DNA from: Apodemus sylvaticus
Lineage: Eukaryota > Chordata > Mammalia > Rodentia > Muridae
Direction: 5' to 3'
Assembly: GCF_947179515.1 (NCBI RefSeq)
Contig: NC_067474.1
Span: 88,303,824 to 88,367,823, forward strand
Length of the DNA: 64,000 bases
Shown here: positions 33,276 to 45,110 of the stretch, piece after piece
Position numbering within the stretch: the stretch's first letter is position 1
How the letters are laid out: every line of letters starts with the position of its first letter
Made by a program: the position numbers and the translations under genes
Notes under the pieces: model-generated
Databases searched by the model: none
Seen by the model: the letters and a program-made list of their open reading frames with translations, nothing else
What the model was told of the DNA's origin: nothing

Positions 33276-33299
33276 ATGTTGGAACAGTGATGACAGGTG

Positions 33300-34080
33300 A
33301 GGCAGTTTAGGTGAAGCAAGGCCTTAGAATTGGGGGTAATCCACTTTTAGGCAGCCTGTTTGATCAAGTTATTTTTGTTCCACAATATTATCAAAGAAGG
33401 CCAAATTATCCATTGTAAGGACAGCACCTATGTCCTCTAATATGTCCCTACCACAAAGTGTGAAAGGGATGTCAGTGATAACGGGCATGAAAGATCCCAG
33501 AGTCCCTTCCAATGTACAGGGCACATTGTCATCCTGGTGGCTTAGTGGCTCCTATGCCGGTAATGGCAAGACTGGGTCTCACCTTCCAGTGAGGGAATCT
33601 CAATGCCTCATTTTCAGTGACAATAGTAACATACACACCTGTATCTACCAGCCCTTTTACGGGATCCCATCTAGGTATACAATCATCATGGATGAATGCA
33701 GAAACATGTGGGGAGTCCAATATATAGGAGGCTTGGAGCAGTCTCCTCTTTTTGACAAGGCTGAGGGTTGCCCTTTTTGGAGTTTAAGTCATCCCTGAGT
33801 TTATCAGAGTGCTGAGACCTGTAGTCTCATGCCCAGTGAAATCCTTTATTACAGTGAGGGCACTTTGTTCTTTGCCTAGGTTAGGGCAGTCCCTACGGAG
33901 ATGTTCCGTCTACTTCTCACATTCTGCCCTTTATTACTATAGTTGACTTACTATTCCAGAGTTCATTTAAGACAACTGCTAACAAGTTTACTTCCTCATT
34001 GCCTCCTCAGCTAAGCAGAAATGCCTGGTGTTAAGTTCACCCAACTGGTTAGGTTCAGTCCTGGTGAACAGAGTCCAAGA
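33300..34080 (-). pseudogene. Degenerate class II ERV gag-pro relic
   Basis: On the minus strand an HIV-type aspartyl protease active-site motif, LVDTG, is encoded near 33648-33662, within a 63-codon open remnant at 33529-33720. Upstream on the same strand (33815-33865) a CCHC zinc-knuckle remnant CPHCNKGFHW is visible and is followed by a stop. The order nucleocapsid then protease is that of retroviral gag-pro; similarity is best to class II (beta/IAP-like) ERVs. Stops and frameshifts abound and no LTR adjoins it. The 122-codon plus frame at 33430-33798 is the shadow strand. Confidence 0.75.
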
Positions 34081-35440
34081 TGCTTCAGATGACTATCCAC
34101 TCACCCTCTGAATAACAAAGATCCGTATTCTAAGGACAGAATTCCTAAACTGTCATAATCCTAGCACTGAGGTCTCTAAGCTCCTTATACATCATTTTGG
34201 TTGTTTTTCTTCTTTACCTGGGGAAGTGAGGATAAAAGGGATTTTGTAATTGTCTAAATTACAAAGAATAGAGCTAAAACTAGATCTTAGACATCTGCAT
34301 TTCCATCTTGCCATTCTTGATAATTCTTATAAACTTTATTGGCCTTATATCCTTCAGCAAGTTCTATTAGTACTCCAGGAAAGCTGCAATAGTTTCTTCC
34401 CCAGAGAGATTGTAAGGACAACAGTTACTAGCTGTAGCACACAGTACTATACAAACACCAACATAGCACAGCCAAGACTATTTCACAGTAATTAACTTAG
34501 TATTCAACAAAGCAACAATCAGTAGAGCAGTTCCTATGTGGCATTGCAGAAATATTCTTCTTTAATCTTAAAAATGTCTTATAGCAAATAAAAAAGAAGA
34601 GAATTTATTACTTGATATATGTTGATGAAAGATGTTTTTCTTCTTTAATATTGCTATTTAAGTCTTGAGTAATCTCTCAGTGAGAAAGTACAAATACAGA
34701 ATTTTAATAACATCAATTATAAATCCTGAACAAATGGCAACTATTATCGCATTATATGTATTACTTCTAATTTTTACTTTAAGTTTTAATGGTAAGCAAT
34801 TTCATCTCTACTTTATGAATAAAAGAACCCAAAGGTTCAGAAAATATTAAATCAATTTCTTTTAATGAATGATAAAGGTAAATATTGAACCTATACTAAC
34901 TGAATTCTTATTGTAAGGTCCATGATTCAGGAAGACTGAATGCCCAAACTCTAATGATATGCAACAACAAAGAGTGTCTGCAGAGAGAGCCAGGAGTCCA
35001 CCATACAACAGAATGGAAGATAGAGGCGTGGACTTTACAGGGTCAATCTAGAGCCTGTTAGGGTAGGAGTGACTTTGACCTTTCTTTCTCAAGACTGGCT
35101 TGCTGTATCTCCAGGGATATGTGTGTTTTTGAGACTGGTCAAGGCTCTGGGGGATTTGGGGGAACTTTTGCTAATTAAATGGCTCAAGCTAGGTATGACA
35201 GCTTCTACAGCTCCTGATTAGCTGCCTGTGAGGCATGTTTTTTCCCCCCTCTGGAATTGATCTGTTTTGGACTTTTCCAGTTCTGGAAAACAGAACCTTA
35301 GACCCAGTCTCCAAAACTGCCAGTTTGCAACCTGTCCGTGGAGTCAGCCTGGCTCTGGCTGACTCAGACCTCTCATTATTGGGTCCCCCCGCCTCTCTCT
35401 CTCAAAATTATTTGGATCATAGAATCCAGTGTTTAATCTA
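34081..35440. other. Noncoding sequence; possible ERV or LTR remnants
   Basis: 34081-34260 could be more of the gag relic. 34960-35420 has an LTR-like texture (ttgcaacctgtcc, tcctgattagctgcctg) but I cannot place it in a family. 34270-34960 is AT-rich and apparently unique. No gene. Confidence 0.4.
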
Positions 35441-35449
35441 CTTTTAAAT

Positions 35450-37490
35450 GTTGCATTGAACAGTATTGAATATATTCATAACATTTATAACTTCATTTTG
35501 TTGTTCTTATTTTGTGGGAAAATAACTTTTTACTCCCTGTTTAATCCAGGAACTTAATGTTTTTAAAATTATATTTTTGAAAATAGGTTATTTCTGTTAT
35601 CATAATGTCTCCAAGACTCATCCATGTTGTAGTATGTGCCAGAATTCCACTCCACCTTGAGGATGAATAATACACTTAATGACATTTTGCTTAGATATCT
35701 AACCACTGTTAATTATTTGGTTTGGCTATACATTTTAGCTCCTGTGAATAATGATTTGAACAAATTCTACTTAACATTACTGCTTTCAATATTGTAGCCA
35801 CCCGCGGCCACTTGCAAACGGGGGACCTGGAAGAGAATTCTGGGGGTGAACGGGAAGGGGACGAAAGAGAGATGAGTCAAGACGACAGTTGCCGATAGAG
35901 ACTGACTTTACTATTATTTAGCCAATATATATAGTCTTTAAGAAAACCACCCTGCTTGTCTCCAGGTGAGACTGCCCTGAGGCAGCCTTGGTAGTTAAGG
36001 TGAAAGTGGCTGTATTGTTCCCAAGGGAACAAGGGCCGGAGATAACACCAGGGGAAGGGTGGAGGCTGCAGGCCATGAAGGTCACAGCTAAATGCTGTGA
36101 GGGAAAGGACACAATATTTTGGAATTCCAAAGTGGGATTCCTAGACAAGATCATTATTTTTCCAAAGAGGTACACTGTTTCACATTTATGTTACTAGTGT
36201 GCAAGAAACTCCCATTTCTATCCACCTTCTCCAGAACTCTCTTTTGCTATTGTTGTGACAGAAACCTTCTAAGTGGGTATAAAATATTATCTTACTATAG
36301 TTTTAAATAATGTCTATCTTTTCATTATACTTTGATTTGTGTTTCTCTAATAATTAGTGATGCTTATACCCTTTTAATGTGTTTGCTGATTATTTGCATA
36401 TGCTCTTTGGAGAAATATCTTTTCAAATCCTTTGTACATTTTGGAATAAGTCATTATCATATATCATCATATATTAGGTGTTCTACAATCTTATACACAT
36501 GTGTGTTGCAAATACTTTTTCCCATTCTTTGGGCACCTTGTTATTCTCCTGATAATGTTTTTAGATGCATAATTTTTAACTTTCATACAGTCCAGTATGT
36601 CTGTCTTTTCCTTTGTTTTTGGTGTTTTGCATTTCTTAGTTAAGGAGATATTGACATTTCTAGTTTATCAAGTTTCCCCGTAACTTTTCTTTTAAAGTGT
36701 TTATACTTTTTGGCCTTTCACTTGGTCTTTCATCAATTTGGAATTCATTTTCTTGTAAGGTATTGGGTAAGTGTCCAGCTTCATTATTTTTCATGTGTGT
36801 AGCCAATTCACTTTGCACCAGTTTTTAAAAGGAACTTTTCTCTGCTGAATGGAGTTGGCATCCTTGTCAAAATTATCTGTCCTAAGTGTAAAGATGTCAC
36901 CTCTGATCTTTCTACTGTGGTCTATTTATCTATGTGACATTTGGATGCCAGTGAAAATAAATTAATTTGTTTTGTTGTAGTTTTGCAGTAAGTTTTGAAA
37001 TGAAGTGTTAGTTAATCAGTTTTAACTTCTTTTCTAAGCTTATTAAAGTCATTGAGAAGGCCTTGAGATTGAATCTTAAGGTCCAATTTTCTACTTTTGT
37101 CAAAAAAAAGTATTGGGATTTTGCTAAATATTAGATCAAACCCATTGTTTACTGAGTAGCTCTGACATTGTAAAAATATTAAGTTGATTTAAGAAGACAG
37201 GATGGGTCTCCATTCATCCACATCTTTTATATTGGGGGGGGCACAGTATTTTTATTCATGCTTTGAGTTTTCATCTTTTAACATTTTCACTATCTTGGCT
37301 AAACAGTGAATATTTTGTTTGTTTTTATGCTATTATAAATGGAAATATATAATTTCCAATTTAGATTTATATTGTTAGAAAATATAATATCCTGTGTTAA
37401 TTTCTATACTACTACTTTTCAAAATTTATTGTTACACCAAATTTCTTTTAGTGTACTTGCTAGAGTTTTCTGAATGTAACATACTCTTAA
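35450..37490 (-). mobile_element. Old LINE-1 (L1M-type), antisense
   Basis: Antisense ORF2 from the C-terminal side: ccaagactcatccatgttgtag, gtgtttctctaataattag, tttgcaaatac-like, ctttcatcaatttggaattc and ttgcagtaagttttgaaatg blocks, in order. The divergence indicates an insertion predating the rodent radiation. A solo LTR (35793-36111) is inside it and an Lx 3' UTR interrupts it at about 37493. Confidence 0.8.
35793..36111 (-). mobile_element. Solo LTR, class II-type, 6-bp TSD
   Basis: A 319-bp element with TG and CA ends, flanked by the perfect duplication caatat (35787-35792 and 36112-36117). The minus strand shows a compact U3, an AATAA-type signal and a U5 ending in gtggctaca. It is organised like the LTRs at 9882 and 23290 but belongs to a different family. 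No internal sequence. Confidence 0.9.
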
Positions 37491-37494
37491 AGGA

Positions 37495-37917
37495 CATTTT
37501 AGACTGAACTCAGGGAACGTGGTAGGGGAGCTGGCAGAAAGACTGGAGGAGCAGAGGGGTATTGCAACCCCACTGGAAGAACAACATAGGTCAGACTGAC
37601 TACCCAGTTCACCAGAGTCTAGACAACCAACCAAGGAGTGTACGTGAAGGGATCCATGTCTCCAGATACATATGTAGCAGAGGATAGCCTTACTTGACAG
37701 CAATGGAAGGAGAAGCCTTCGTCCCAGGAGGTTTGATGCCCCAGTGTAGGGTGATGCTAGAGCGGTGGGGCAAGAGAGTGTTGGTGGGTAGGGGAGCACT
37801 CTAATATCGGAAAAGTAGAGGGGGGAGGGCTGATGTGGGATGAGGGTTGATGGAGGGGTGACTGGAAAGTAGGATATAATTTGAGAAGTAAATGAATGGA
37901 ATAATTAATAAAAAAGA
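37495..37917 (+). mobile_element. Lx-type LINE-1 3' UTR, sense
   Basis: The blocks gactgaactcagggaac, ttgcaaccccactggaag, catatgtagcagaggatagcc and gatgccccagtgtagg end in an A-rich tail (aataattaataaaaaa). The gacat motif at 37493-37497 and 37916-37920 may be the TSD. The 126-codon minus frame is chance. Confidence 0.82.
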
Positions 37918-37920
37918 CAT

Positions 37921-38490
37921 GTTTTTATTTCTTTTCCTCCAATTTGGATGTGTTTACTTATTTTTTCTTACAGATTGCTTGTCTAGAACTTCCAGTACTA
38001 TGCTTTTATGTGTGGTACACCCGGACATTTTTGCCTTGTTTCTTGAGAGTAAAACCAGAATTGCTACCAGAGCAGAGACATGTTAGTCTTACTTCTATTA
38101 CTGGTTTCCAGCTTCATTCTATGGACTTGTGAGAAGATACTTTATTAATTCCATTTTTAGGATATAAAAAAACTCATTTTGTATTAACTGGTACTTTTTC
38201 TGCAGTTCAACATGGCCTTTCCAAGAAAATACCTCCTGTGTGTTTCAGATGAATGCATATACACTGTGTTGTTGGGTAAAATATTCTGCAAATGTGTTAA
38301 ATCTAGTTGGCTTACAGTGTAATATCTTCAAGATTCTATTTATCATGTGTCTGATGATTTTATCTTGTACTGGGAGTGGAGTGATGCAAGTTTTCAAGTA
38401 TTACTACAGAAGTATTTGTCTTCTTCAATTCTGGGTTTACTTCATTCATATTTCATTTATTATTTTGATAGCATACTATTGACATATGTT
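37921..38490 (-). mobile_element. Old LINE-1, antisense, continuing after Lx
   Basis: Collinear with 35450-37490: the ccaatttggatgtgttta, agaacttccagtactatg and tgttgttgggtaaaatattc blocks are L1 antisense. Confidence 0.75.
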
Positions 38491-38499
38491 TACAAGTTT

Positions 38500-39456
38500 T
38501 ATAGCATCTTACTATATGAGACAATTTTTTATGTTCATAGCAGCTTATTTGTAATAGCCAGAAACTGGAAACAACCTAGATGTCCCTCAACTGAGTAATG
38601 GATAAAAAAATAAGTGGTACCTCTACACAATAGAAAACTATTCCTCTATTAAAAACAAAGACATCATGAATTTTGTAAGCAAATAGATGGAAGTTGAGAA
38701 TATTATTTTGAGTGAGGTAACCTGGACCCAAAATTCCAAAATGATATTCAGGATATATACTTATTTATAAATGGATATTAGCCATAAAATATAGGATCCA
38801 CAGACCCAAAAAAGCTAAGCAAGAAGGAAGGCCCAAGCACAGAAGCTTGACTATCACTTAGAAGGCAGAATAAAATAATCATAAGAGGCAGATGGAGGGA
38901 GGGAAGAGAGGGGGAGAAAGGATAGAGAGGAAAATAGAGTGGAATAGGATCAGGTGTCAGGAAGGTTAGGAGAGATGGCTACACGGCAAAGAAAATAAAT
39001 GGAAATCTACAACTGATGAGGGTGAGGAGGTGGGGGCAACTACAGAAGAAGACAGAAACCTGGGATAAGGGATATGCCTAAGAATCAGTGGGGGGGGGGG
39101 GGTGACCTTAGCTGTGACTTAGAACATTGGGGATATGGAACATGAAGAGGCCACCTCCTGTAGCCAGGCAGGAACTCAAGTGGAGGGATAGAGACATCAA
39201 CCTAACCATAAAACTTTCAACCCCATATTTATCCTGTCTACAAGATATGCAGGCAGGGGGGCAGGGTGTATCAAAGACTGAGGAAATAGCCAACCAATAA
39301 CCAGCTCAACTTTAGACTCCCATGGCAAGCATCAATCCCTAACACTAATAATGATACTCTATTATGCTTGCAGACATGAGAATTTTGCCATTTGAGAGGC
39401 TCTCCCCATCAGCTGTCAAACATAAACACCCAGAGCCAAATAGTGGATGGAGCTTG
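38500..39456 (+). mobile_element. LINE-1 ORF2 C-terminus and 3' UTR, sense, first part
   Basis: Degenerate C-terminal ORF2 (agccagaaactggaaacaac, gatgtccctcaactgag) is followed by a long 3' UTR (gccacctcctgtagccagg, agatatgcaggcagggg, tatgcttgcagac, ccaaatagtggatggagc). The UTR stops at 39456 and resumes at 40691. A G13 run lies at 39090-39102. Confidence 0.85.
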
Positions 39457-39687
39457 GAGACAAGCAAGTGAAGGCGCTAAGCAAAACCATCCAGGATCTA
39501 AAATCAGAAGTAGAAACAACTAAGAAAACTCATAGGGAGACAAATTTGGAGATAGAAAGCCTTGGGAAGAAATCAGGGGACATAGATGCAAATATCAACA
39601 ACAAAACACAAGAGATAGAAGAAAGAATCTCAGATGCTGAAGATACCATAGAAACCATGGACTCAACAGTTAAAGAAAATGCAAAAT
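39457..39687 (+). pseudogene. LINE-1 ORF1 fragment (coiled coil), sense
   Basis: An open frame encodes about 75 residues of the L1 ORF1p coiled coil, with heptad-like Ile/Leu spacing and KALSKTIQDLKSEVE at its start. ORF1p binds L1 RNA as a trimer. The fragment lacks the RNA-recognition and C-terminal domains. It is joined directly to an inverted ORF2 fragment and has no start or stop of its own. Confidence 0.88.
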
Positions 39688-40690
39688 GCCGATCTGTCCT
39701 CTTGATGGTGTCCTTTGCCTTACAGAAACTCTGTAACCTTATGAGGTCCCATTTGTCAATTCTTGCTCTTAGAGCATACGCTATTGGTGTTCTGTTCAGA
39801 AACTTTCTCCCTGTACCGATGTCCTCAAGGGTCTTCCCCAGTTTCTTTTCTATTAGTTTCAGAGTGTCTGGCTTTATGTGGAGGTCCTTGATCCATTTGG
39901 AGTTGAGCTTAGTACAAGGAGACAAGGATGGATCAATTCGCATTCTTCTGCATGCTGACCTCCAGTTGAACCAGCACCATTTGTTGAAAAGGCTATCTTT
40001 TTTCCATTGGATGTTTTCAGCCTCTTTGTCGAGGATCAAGTGGCCATAGGTGTGTGGGTTCATTTCTGGATCTTCAATCCTGTTCCATTGATCCTCCTGT
40101 CTGTCACTGTACCAATACCATGCAGTTTTTAATGCTATTGCTCTGTAGTATTGCTTGAGGTCAGGGATACTGATTCCCCCAGATTTTCTTTTGTTGCTGA
40201 GAATAGTTTTAGCTATCCTGGGTTTTTTGTTGTTCCAGATGAATTTGATAATTGCTCTTTCTAACTCTGTGAAGAATTGAGTTGGGATTTTGATGGGTAT
40301 TGCATTGAATCTATATAGTGCTTTAGGCAAAATGGGCATTTTAACTATATTGATTCTACCGATCCATGAGCATGGGAGGTTTTCCCATTTTTTGAGGTCT
40401 TCTTCCATTTCCTTCTTCAGAGTCTTGAAGTTCTTGTCATACAGATCTTTCACATGTTTGGTAAGAGTCACCCCAAGATACTTTATACTGTTTGAGGCTA
40501 TTGTGAAGGGGGTCATTTCCCTAATTTCTTTCTCAGCCTGCTTATCCTTTGAGTATAGGAAGGCCACTGATTTGCTTGAGTTGATTTTATAACCTGCCAC
40601 TTTGCTGAAGTTGTTTATCAGCTGTAGGAGCTCTCTAGTGGAGTTCTTTTGGTCACTTAGGTAGACGATCATGTCGTCTGCAAATAACTC
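39688..40690 (-). pseudogene. LINE-1 ORF2 fragment, inverted, uninterrupted frame
   Basis: On the minus strand about 330 codons run without a stop from just after the catalytic motif (MIVYLSDQKNS) to the pre-Cys-rich region (KDTIKRTDRHF). The frame continues by chance into the antisense ORF1 piece, giving a 380-codon frame in total (39530-40672). The lack of stops points to a young donor. There is no poly(A), 3' UTR or TSD that I can find. It interrupts an Lx 3' UTR. Confidence 0.9.
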
Positions 40691-41145
40691 TTACAGAACA
40701 ATAGGAAGGATTACAGGCTCTGAAATGGATAGGAACTCCACAGGAAGACCAACAGTGTCAACTAACTTGAACTCTTGGGGCTCTCAGAGTCTGAACCACT
40801 GACCAAAGAACATATAGAGGCTGGACCTATGCCTCTAAGCACATATGTAGCATATGTGCAGTTTGGTCTTCATGGAGAGCCCAAACAACTGGAGTGGGGG
40901 CTATCCCAAAAGCCTGCATATGGGATATATTCTAGCTGGGCTACCTTATCTTGCCTCAGTGAGAGAGGAAGAGCCTAACATCCTAGAGACTTGAGGTGCA
41001 GAGTGTGTGTGTGTGATATCTAGCGGATCCCCACCAGCTAAGAGGAAAAGGGGAGAATGAGTGAAGGATTATGGGAGGGGTGTCAGTGAGTAGGGTGTAA
41101 AAAGAATAAATAAAAAAATTAATCAATTAATTAAAATTTAAAAGA
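40691..41145 (+). mobile_element. LINE-1 3' UTR, sense, second part
   Basis: Continuation of 38500-39456: ggaactccacaggaagacc, ggctggacctatgcc, ctgggctaccttatcttgcc and an A-rich end (aaagaataaataaaaaaatt). Confidence 0.87.
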
Positions 41146-41500
41146 AATTGGCTCACATGAATAACATCAAAGAACTGGATAGAAATCTCAAGAATTTGAG
41201 AAAGTAATGATCACAGTTCTGGTAATGCTTAGGAACAAAGACGATGAGTGCATAAAGAGATACTAACTTAAAAAAATAAAAATAATGGCAAAACAAGCAA
41301 ACAAAACACCAAGTTATTTGATTCCTGTTCGAAGCAACCCTCACTTACCTGCTTCACAGATTTACTATGAAATTGAAAGTCAAAAGATGTCTGATTAGCT
41401 GATATATGTTAAAATATTTGTTTATTTTTGTGTCATTATTAGTTTGGAATAACAATAGAATGCAAGTCTACATAGATTATTTTGTCTATCCATTTATTTC
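41146..41500. other. AT-rich noncoding sequence
   Basis: No feature recognised. Confidence 0.4.
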
Positions 41501-42369
41501 ATCCAGATATTATAGTTGAATATATATTTTGTTGAATATAGGCTTTTGTAGTAGGATCTGATGATTTTTTGAATTTCCTCAGTTTCTGTTATTATACTTC
41601 ACTTTTCATTTCTGATTTTGCTAATTCGAATACTTTCTTTGTGCCCTCTGTTTAGTTTAGCTAAGAGTTGAACCATCTCATTGATTTTTCTCAAAGAACC
41701 AATTCCTGGTTTAGTTGATTCCTTGTATAGTTCTTTTTGTTTCTACTTGATTGATTTCAGCACTGAGTTTGATTATTTCCTGCTGTCTACTCCTCTTGGA
41801 TGTATTTGCTTCTTTTTATTTCAGAGTTTTCAGCTGTGCTGCTGAGTTGCTAGTGTATGCTCTCTCCAGTTTCTTTTGGGGGGGGCACGCAGAGCTTTGA
41901 GCTTTCCTCTTAGCATTGCTTTCATTGTTTCCCATAAATTTGGATATGTTGTGGCTTCCCATTCATTGAACTCTAAAAAGTCTTTAATTTCTTTACTTCT
42001 TCAATGACCAAATTATCATTGAGTAGGGGGGTTGTTTAGCTTCCATGTATATGTGGACTTTCAGTTGCTTTTGTTGTTATTGAAAATCACCCTTAGTCCC
42101 TGGTGATCTGGTAGGATGCATAGGATTATTTCAATCTTCTTCTATCTGTTGACATCTGTTTTGTGACCAAATATATGGTCAATTTTGGAGAAGGTACCAT
42201 GAGGTGTTGAGAAGAAGGTATATTCTTTGATTTTAGGATGAAATGTTCTATGGATATCTGTTAAATCCATTTGGTTCATAACTTCTGTTAGTTTCACTGT
42301 GTATCTGTTAAGTTTGTGACTCTATGATCTGCTCACTGATGAGAATGGGGTGCTGAAATCTCCCACTAT

Positions 42370-42594
42370 TATTGGGTGAGGTGCAATGCATGCTTTGAGC
42401 TTTAGTAAAGTTTCTTTTATGAATGTGGGTGCCCTTGCATTTGGAGCATATATGTTCAGAATTGAGAGTTTTTCTTGGTACATTTTTCCTTTGATGTGTA
42501 TGAAGTACCTTTCTTTATCCCTTTTGATACATTTGGGTTGAAAGTTGAGTTGATTCAATATTAGAATGGCTACTCCAGCTTATTTCTTGGGACC
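42370..42594. repeat. 225-bp tandem duplication, copy 1
   Basis: It starts tattgggtgaggtgc and ends cttatttcttgggacc. The next 225 bases repeat it with two substitutions seen by eye (C to G near 42483/42708; C to A near 42519/42744). It lies within the endonuclease region of the antisense L1. Confidence 0.97.
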
Positions 42595-42819
42595 TATTGG
42601 GTGAGGTGCAATGCATGCTTTGAGCTTTAGTAAAGTTTCTTTTATGAATGTGGGTGCCCTTGCATTTGGAGCATATATGTTCAGAATTGAGAGTTTTTCT
42701 TGGTAGATTTTTCCTTTGATGTGTATGAAGTACCTTTCTTTATACCTTTTGATACATTTGGGTTGAAAGTTGAGTTGATTCAATATTAGAATGGCTACTC
42801 CAGCTTATTTCTTGGGACC
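42595..42819. repeat. 225-bp tandem duplication, copy 2
   Basis: Direct copy of 42370-42594. After it the L1 sequence continues in register. I see no junction microhomology. Confidence 0.97.
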
Positions 42820-42890
42820 ATTTGCATAGAAAATTGTTTTTCTGCCCTTTACTCTGAGGTAGTGTCTGTCAAAGAAAGATTTGACAGAAT

Positions 42891-43255
42891 GAGTTTGAGA
42901 TAGGATACACTCATCTCTCATGGGGACACACAGGAGAGGGAAGCTAAGTAGTCGCAGGGCAGGATGTCAGTTGGGAGTCAGTGCACAAAGTGCAGTACAG
43001 TAGAGTTTCCTTTAGTAGTGAGTTCCTGCAGTTTAATGCAGGTCAGCAGAGGCTGTTGAAAACAGAGAATAAGGAGCCAGAAGATTATAGCAAATTTCCA
43101 CAGTTGTTTTGAGAGCAAGCATAGCAATTTAGTGAGAAGCTGAGAGAAACCAGATTGAATCAGTCACCTTAGTAAGGAATTTGTATCAGAACAGCTGAGT
43201 TGAACTAACCATCCAGAGTTCAGAAAGAATAAGAAAATGTGAGCTCATTTAGCAG
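42891..43255. mobile_element. Unassigned insertion between L1 segments
   Basis: About 365 bases unlike L1 separate two antisense L1 stretches. The texture (gcaggtcagcagaggctgttg, tttagtgagaagctgagag) suggests a rodent ERV leader or LTR, but I cannot name it. No open frame of note. Confidence 0.4.
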
Positions 43256-44490
43256 AAAACTTCCCAAATGACAGCTATACCTTGTAAATAAACATTACAT
43301 TTATACTTTGTCTTACAGAACCTTTTCAGTTTCATGTGGTTCCATTTAATATGTGTTGATTTTAGTGTCTGTGTTCTGTTTAGAAAGCTGTCTTCTGTAC
43401 CAATATGTTTAAGATTATTCCCTATTTTTTCTTCTATCAGATTCAGTATATCTTGTTTATGTTGAGGTATTTGATCTACTTGGACATGAGTTTTGTACAG
43501 TGATAAATCTGGATTGATTTGCATTATTCTACATATAAATAAACAGGCAACACTTGTTGAAGATGGGTTTTTTCCTTCTTGTATTTATCGCTTTGTTATT
43601 AAAAATCAGTTGTCCATAAATAAATTTATGATTTATGACTAGGCCTTTGATTAAATTCCACTGATCAACCTGTTTATGTTTATTACAATACCATGAAGTC
43701 TTTATTCCCATACCTCAGCTTAAATCAAGGATGGTGACACCTCTGGAAATTCTTTTATTGTTCAAGATGGCTTCAGCTATCCTGGGGTTTTGTTTTTCCA
43801 TATGAAATTGAGTATTGAGTATTGTCCTTTGAAGGTCTGTAAAGAATTGTGTTGGAATATTGAGGACTGTGTTCAATCAGTCCCTCCTACACATCTTCTC
43901 TCCCCTAGATCTTCTATTTCCTTTAAGAACAAGCAACCTTCCTATCTACCTATCCATGATCACGTGAGATCTTTCCATCTTTTGATATCTTCTTCAATTT
44001 CTTCAGACTTGAATTCAAGTTTTTTTATACAAGCCTTTCACTTGTTTGGCATGGGTTATCCCAAGACTTTTTAAATTATCTGTTGTTATTGTGAAGGGTG
44101 TTGTTTTCCTGATTTCTTTCTCTATCTGTAATTTGTATAGAGGAGGGCTACACTGTAAAAAATGTTGTCGTTAGCATTGTATCCAGTCACTTCACAAAAG
44201 CTATTTATTAGCCGTAGTTTCCAGATCAATTTTTTTGGGCTTCTGTACACTACCATATCATCTGCAAATCACAATACTTTGACTTCTTCCATGCAATTTC
44301 TATACCCTTGATCTCCATTAGTTGTCTTATTGCTCTAGTTAGAACTTTAAGAACTATATTGAATAGATATGGAGAGAGTGACACCCTTGTCTTGATCCTG
44401 ATTTTAGTGGAATTTCTTTGAATTTCTCTCAGTTTAATTTGATGTTCGTTATAGGCTTGGAAATTCCTTTATTATGTTTTACCATGTCAC
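43256..44490 (-). mobile_element. LINE-1 ORF2, antisense, diverged
   Basis: From the C-terminal half (43249-43524 minus frame, with an LNLIEEKIG-like block) to the reverse transcriptase (accatatcatctgcaaatc at about 44250 encodes the catalytic region). Many stops. Confidence 0.8.
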
Positions 44491-44936
44491 TTTTAACCCT
44501 AAGGGGTGGACTTGGGGCAGGTTGAGATAGAAATAAGAAGGATCAGGTAACTGAAAGAAGAAAAGAGGGAGAGAGTACAGGTGGAAATAACTAGAATAGG
44601 GAGGCATTTATGGGAAACCTAGTAAGGTGGAAACTTCCTGGAACCTATGGGGTGGGTGATCTTAGTGAGGCCTCCTAAGAATGGAGGATATGGACCTGAA
44701 CCAGTCATCTCCAGGCAAGGACTTCAGTGGTGGATCTGGGACACAGCCACAAAACCTTCCACCTACACCCTGTCCTGCCTGAGAGATTTGCTCATAGCTT
44801 GTGGGAATGGCTAAACAATGACTGACTGGTCTAACTTGGTGACCAAGCCACAAGAGAGCCCATATGTGAGCCTGGATAGCTAGAAACCAGAAGATGTGAG
44901 GCCCAGAGACCTTGGGTAAAATAAAACACTACTGAT

Positions 44937-45019
<83 letters not shown>

Positions 45020-45045
45020 AGAAAGAGAGAAAGAAAGAAAGAAAC

Positions 45046-45110
<65 letters not shown>

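Larger units (their letters stand above)
41505..42890 (-). mobile_element. LINE-1 ORF2 (reverse transcriptase/endonuclease part), antisense
   Basis: Antisense ORF2 from the reverse transcriptase N-side to the endonuclease: minus-strand translation at 42322-42783 gives the endonuclease NIYAPNARAP block and, near 42340, VGDF. Frames are broken. A 225-bp stretch is tandemly duplicated inside (42370-42819). Confidence 0.85.

Noticed and set aside
33430..33798. A 122-codon plus-strand frame
   Set aside because: It is the shadow of the antisense ERV gag-pro relic and has no domain of its own.
39530..40672. A 380-codon minus-strand frame as a candidate gene
   Set aside because: About 330 codons are L1 ORF2 and the remainder is antisense to an ORF1 fragment. 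It has no start context or gene structure.
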